Shown here one piece after another: positions 5,796 through 5,932 of a stretch of DNA of 5,932 bases. Origin of the DNA: Bdellovibrionaceae bacterium UBA5009. GTDB lineage: Bacteria; Bdellovibrionota; Bdellovibrionia; Bdellovibrionales; Bdellovibrionaceae. The DNA lies in NCBI GenBank assembly GCA_002396665.1, contig DGYJ01000023.1:35982-41913 (forward strand), written 5' to 3'. The position numbers were made by a program, and so were the translations under genes. Numbering within the stretch: the stretch's first letter is position 1; the number at the start of each line of letters is the position of its first letter. The notes below the pieces were generated by a model. That model was not told where the DNA came from and did no database searches. It worked only from the letters and a program-made list of their open reading frames with translations.

Positions 5796-5932
5796 CTAGA
5801 TCTCTTCATCCAATTTTTGCTGAAAGGTCGGCGTTTTGTAGGCGCCAACAACTTTTTTACCACGACGCAAATCTTGAAGTTCTTTAATAATCATATTTTT
5901 TGTATTTTCAATACAAGAAAGAATTTCAACAA
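5796..5932 (-). CDS. C-terminal 44 residues of a probable FliT/FlgN-type flagellar export chaperone (partial)
   Basis: An open frame enters from the right edge and ends at TAG (5796-5798). The visible part is helical and charged and includes IIKELQDLRRGKKVVGAY, then a short tail TPTFQQKLDEEI. A long helix ending in L-x-x-L-x-x-G-x-K-x-(x)-x-x-Y is a pattern I associate with the C-termini of flagellar chaperones such as FliT and FlgN, which escort cap and hook-associated proteins to the export gate. With only 44 residues the assignment is tentative; it could be another small helical protein. It lies 137 bp upstream of the TPR gene in the same direction and may be the last gene of a preceding flagellar operon. 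Confidence 0.55.
   Translation of the reverse strand, partial: VEILSCIENTKNMIIKELQDLRRGKKVVGAYKTPTFQQKLDEEI

Noticed and set aside
1..5932. CRISPR array, tRNA, rRNA, insertion sequence or phage attachment site
   Set aside because: No regularly spaced repeats, cloverleaf-like sequence, transposase motifs or paired terminal repeats were found on either strand.

Overview
The window is one compact, left-reading (minus-strand) gene cluster, roughly 40% G+C by eye, with no convincing plus-strand gene. In transcription order (right to left) it holds: the 3' end of a small protein whose C-terminus looks like a FliT/FlgN-type flagellar export chaperone (5796-5932, runs off the right edge); a 137-bp intergenic stretch with a dyad and a plausible promoter; a TPR-repeat protein (5658-4627); a stand-alone protein resembling the N-terminal domain of Maf-type (motility-associated factor) flagellin glycosyltransferases (4649-4041); a GT9/heptosyltransferase-like enzyme (4044-2893, TTG start); a 58-residue helical protein with a perfect Shine-Dalgarno (2933-2757); a second, divergent GT9-like protein with a C-terminal extension (2785-1322); an unrecognised helical protein (1329-640); and the first 235 codons of a degenerate-receiver / coiled-coil / GAF-like signalling protein (707 to beyond the left edge).

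From the TPR gene onward every neighbouring pair overlaps (23, 4, 41, 29, 8 and 68 bp). Most starts have a good AAGGAG-type ribosome site inside the preceding gene, so the cluster looks like a single translationally coupled operon read from the promoter around 5715-5743.

The working interpretation is a glycosylation and regulation module attached to a flagellar locus. A Maf-like Rossmann domain, two GT9 glycosyltransferases and a TPR scaffold would act on flagellin or another surface protein, and a signalling protein follows at the end. The flagellar link rests on two sequence resemblances: the Maf-like motif and the partial chaperone tail. The substrate and donor sugar are not visible from sequence. 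An ordinary LPS or surface-glycan role for the two GT9 enzymes remains possible.

The organism is probably a Gram-negative motile bacterium, because GT9 heptosyltransferases and flagellar-type genes occur together. The low G+C and gene style would fit a member of Bdellovibrionota or a related former deltaproteobacterial group, but this is a low-confidence guess. No rRNA, tRNA, CRISPR array, transposase or classical intrinsic terminator was seen.
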